Shown here piece by piece: positions 5,303-5,798 of a stretch of DNA of 5,798 nt. The stretch covers positions 1 to 5,798 of the forward strand of contig JALRFG010000134.1 in NCBI GenBank assembly GCA_023253795.1, in the 5' to 3' direction. The notes beneath the pieces are model-generated. The model was given only the letters and a program-made list of their open reading frames with translations. It searched no databases and was not told the origin of the DNA. Position 1 is the stretch's first letter. Every line of letters starts with the position of its first letter. Made by a program: the position numbers and the translations under genes. This DNA comes from Methylocystis sp. (GTDB lineage Bacteria; Pseudomonadota; Alphaproteobacteria; Rhizobiales; Beijerinckiaceae).

Positions 5303-5797
5303 GAGCGTCATCAACATGATAATCTCCGCCGCCTGCTGCGCCGCGCCCAGCACATCGCCGGTATAGCCGCCAATCTGCTGTTGCGCGACGCGCGCAACCA
5401 GAACGCACACTGAATAGGCGAGCAAAAATGCGAGCGCGAGAGCAAAAGGACTGACGCCGGACAACAAAGGCAAAAAAGCAATCAGCATTGTCTTGCCGGC
5501 CATCGCGCCGAGAACATGCAGCGACGGCGCCGTCGCTGCAGCGCCAGCGCCATCGGCGCGCGCCGGCGTCAACAGGCTCATCGGCAGCAAGCCCGCACTG
5601 CGCGACGTCGCGCCGGCGAAGATTAATGCACAAGCCGCGGCAAGCGCGCTCGTCTGCGCCAACGCGGCGAGCGCGAACACCCGCAACAGACTCGTCAGAC
5701 ACAAGGCCAGCGCGCCATAGGAGCCGAGACGGCTGTCGCGCATGATCGCAAGTTTTGTGTCAAGCGTTGCGCCGCCGCCGACGCCATCCATGAAATC
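5273..5797 (-). CDS. cobS: Adenosylcobinamide-GDP ribazoletransferase CobS, 5'-truncated
   Basis: The frame is open from the window end to TAA at 5273-5275, giving 174 C-terminal residues of an integral membrane enzyme that joins adenosylcobinamide-GDP to alpha-ribazole (or its phosphate) in the last part of cobalamin synthesis. Diagnostic segments are DFMDGVGGG at the truncated end (end of the conserved Asp-rich active-site motif), KLAIMRDSRLGSYGALAL just after it, SRSAGLLPMSLL, and RVAQQQIGGYTGDVLGAAQQ near the C-terminus, with several hydrophobic helices between. Full-length CobS is about 250 residues, so roughly 80 lie outside the window; the ATG at 5789-5791 is internal and not the true start. 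Other cob genes may lie beyond the right edge. The stop lies inside dusA, making a 30-bp tail-to-tail overlap. Confidence 0.95.
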   Translation of the reverse strand, partial: DFMDGVGGGATLDTKLAIMRDSRLGSYGALALCLTSLLRVFALAALAQTSALAAACALIFAGATSRSAGLLPMSLLTPARADGAGAAATAPSLHVLGAMAGKTMLIAFLPLLSGVSPFALALAFLLAYSVCVLVARVAQQQIGGYTGDVLGAAQQAAEIIMLMTLSAGDGDAFG

Positions 5798-5798
5798 C

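Noticed and set aside
5262..5702. 146-residue - strand frame overlapping cobS
   Set aside because: Arg/Ala/Cys-rich shadow in another frame of a confidently identified cobS.

Overview
This window looks like a chromosomal segment of a GC-rich alphaproteobacterium, probably of the order Hyphomicrobiales (Rhizobiales). The base and codon composition, a DUF2076 protein, an IHF-alpha-like protein and a DusA-type tRNA dihydrouridine synthase all fit this. A Tat-exported copper storage protein of the Csp1 type, a family first described in the methanotroph Methylosinus trichosporium, makes a Methylocystis/Methylosinus-like methanotroph an attractive but unproven host. This is inferred from protein character only; there is no rRNA or methane-oxidation gene in the window.

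Layout from left to right: (1) the 3' part of a DUF2076 gene on the + strand (2-658). It converges on a family GT4 glycosyltransferase on the - strand (713-2062), and the two share a perfect bidirectional terminator hairpin (677-708). (2) A copper-related block. A Csp1-like gene lies on the - strand (2325-2777). It is directly preceded by a 46-codon small ORF (2774-2914) whose stop overlaps the csp1 start in an ATGA. A strong hairpin (2275-2308) follows csp1. Divergent from this pair is a DUF2946-like membrane-anchored His/Cys protein (3030-3434). The roughly 115 bp between the small ORF and the DUF2946 gene should hold the promoters for both directions. (3) A 393-bp stretch (3435-3827) with no convincing gene but three separate perfect inverted repeats, one with 15-bp arms, and one weak ORF (3628-3831) that overlaps the next start. 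(4) A divergent IHF-alpha/HU family gene (3828-4166). (5) dusA (4283-5302) on the + strand, overlapping by 30 bp the 3' end of a convergent, 5'-truncated cobS on the - strand (5273-5797), which belongs to cobalamin nucleotide-loop assembly.

The genes do not form one pathway. The coherent unit is the divergent copper module: exported multi-cysteine copper storage protein, DUF2946 protein and the undescribed small ORF. The others are housekeeping or stand-alone genes: a glycosyltransferase for surface polysaccharide, a nucleoid protein, tRNA modification and B12 synthesis. The most notable undescribed items are the csp1-coupled small ORF and the hairpin-rich gap before the IHF-like gene.
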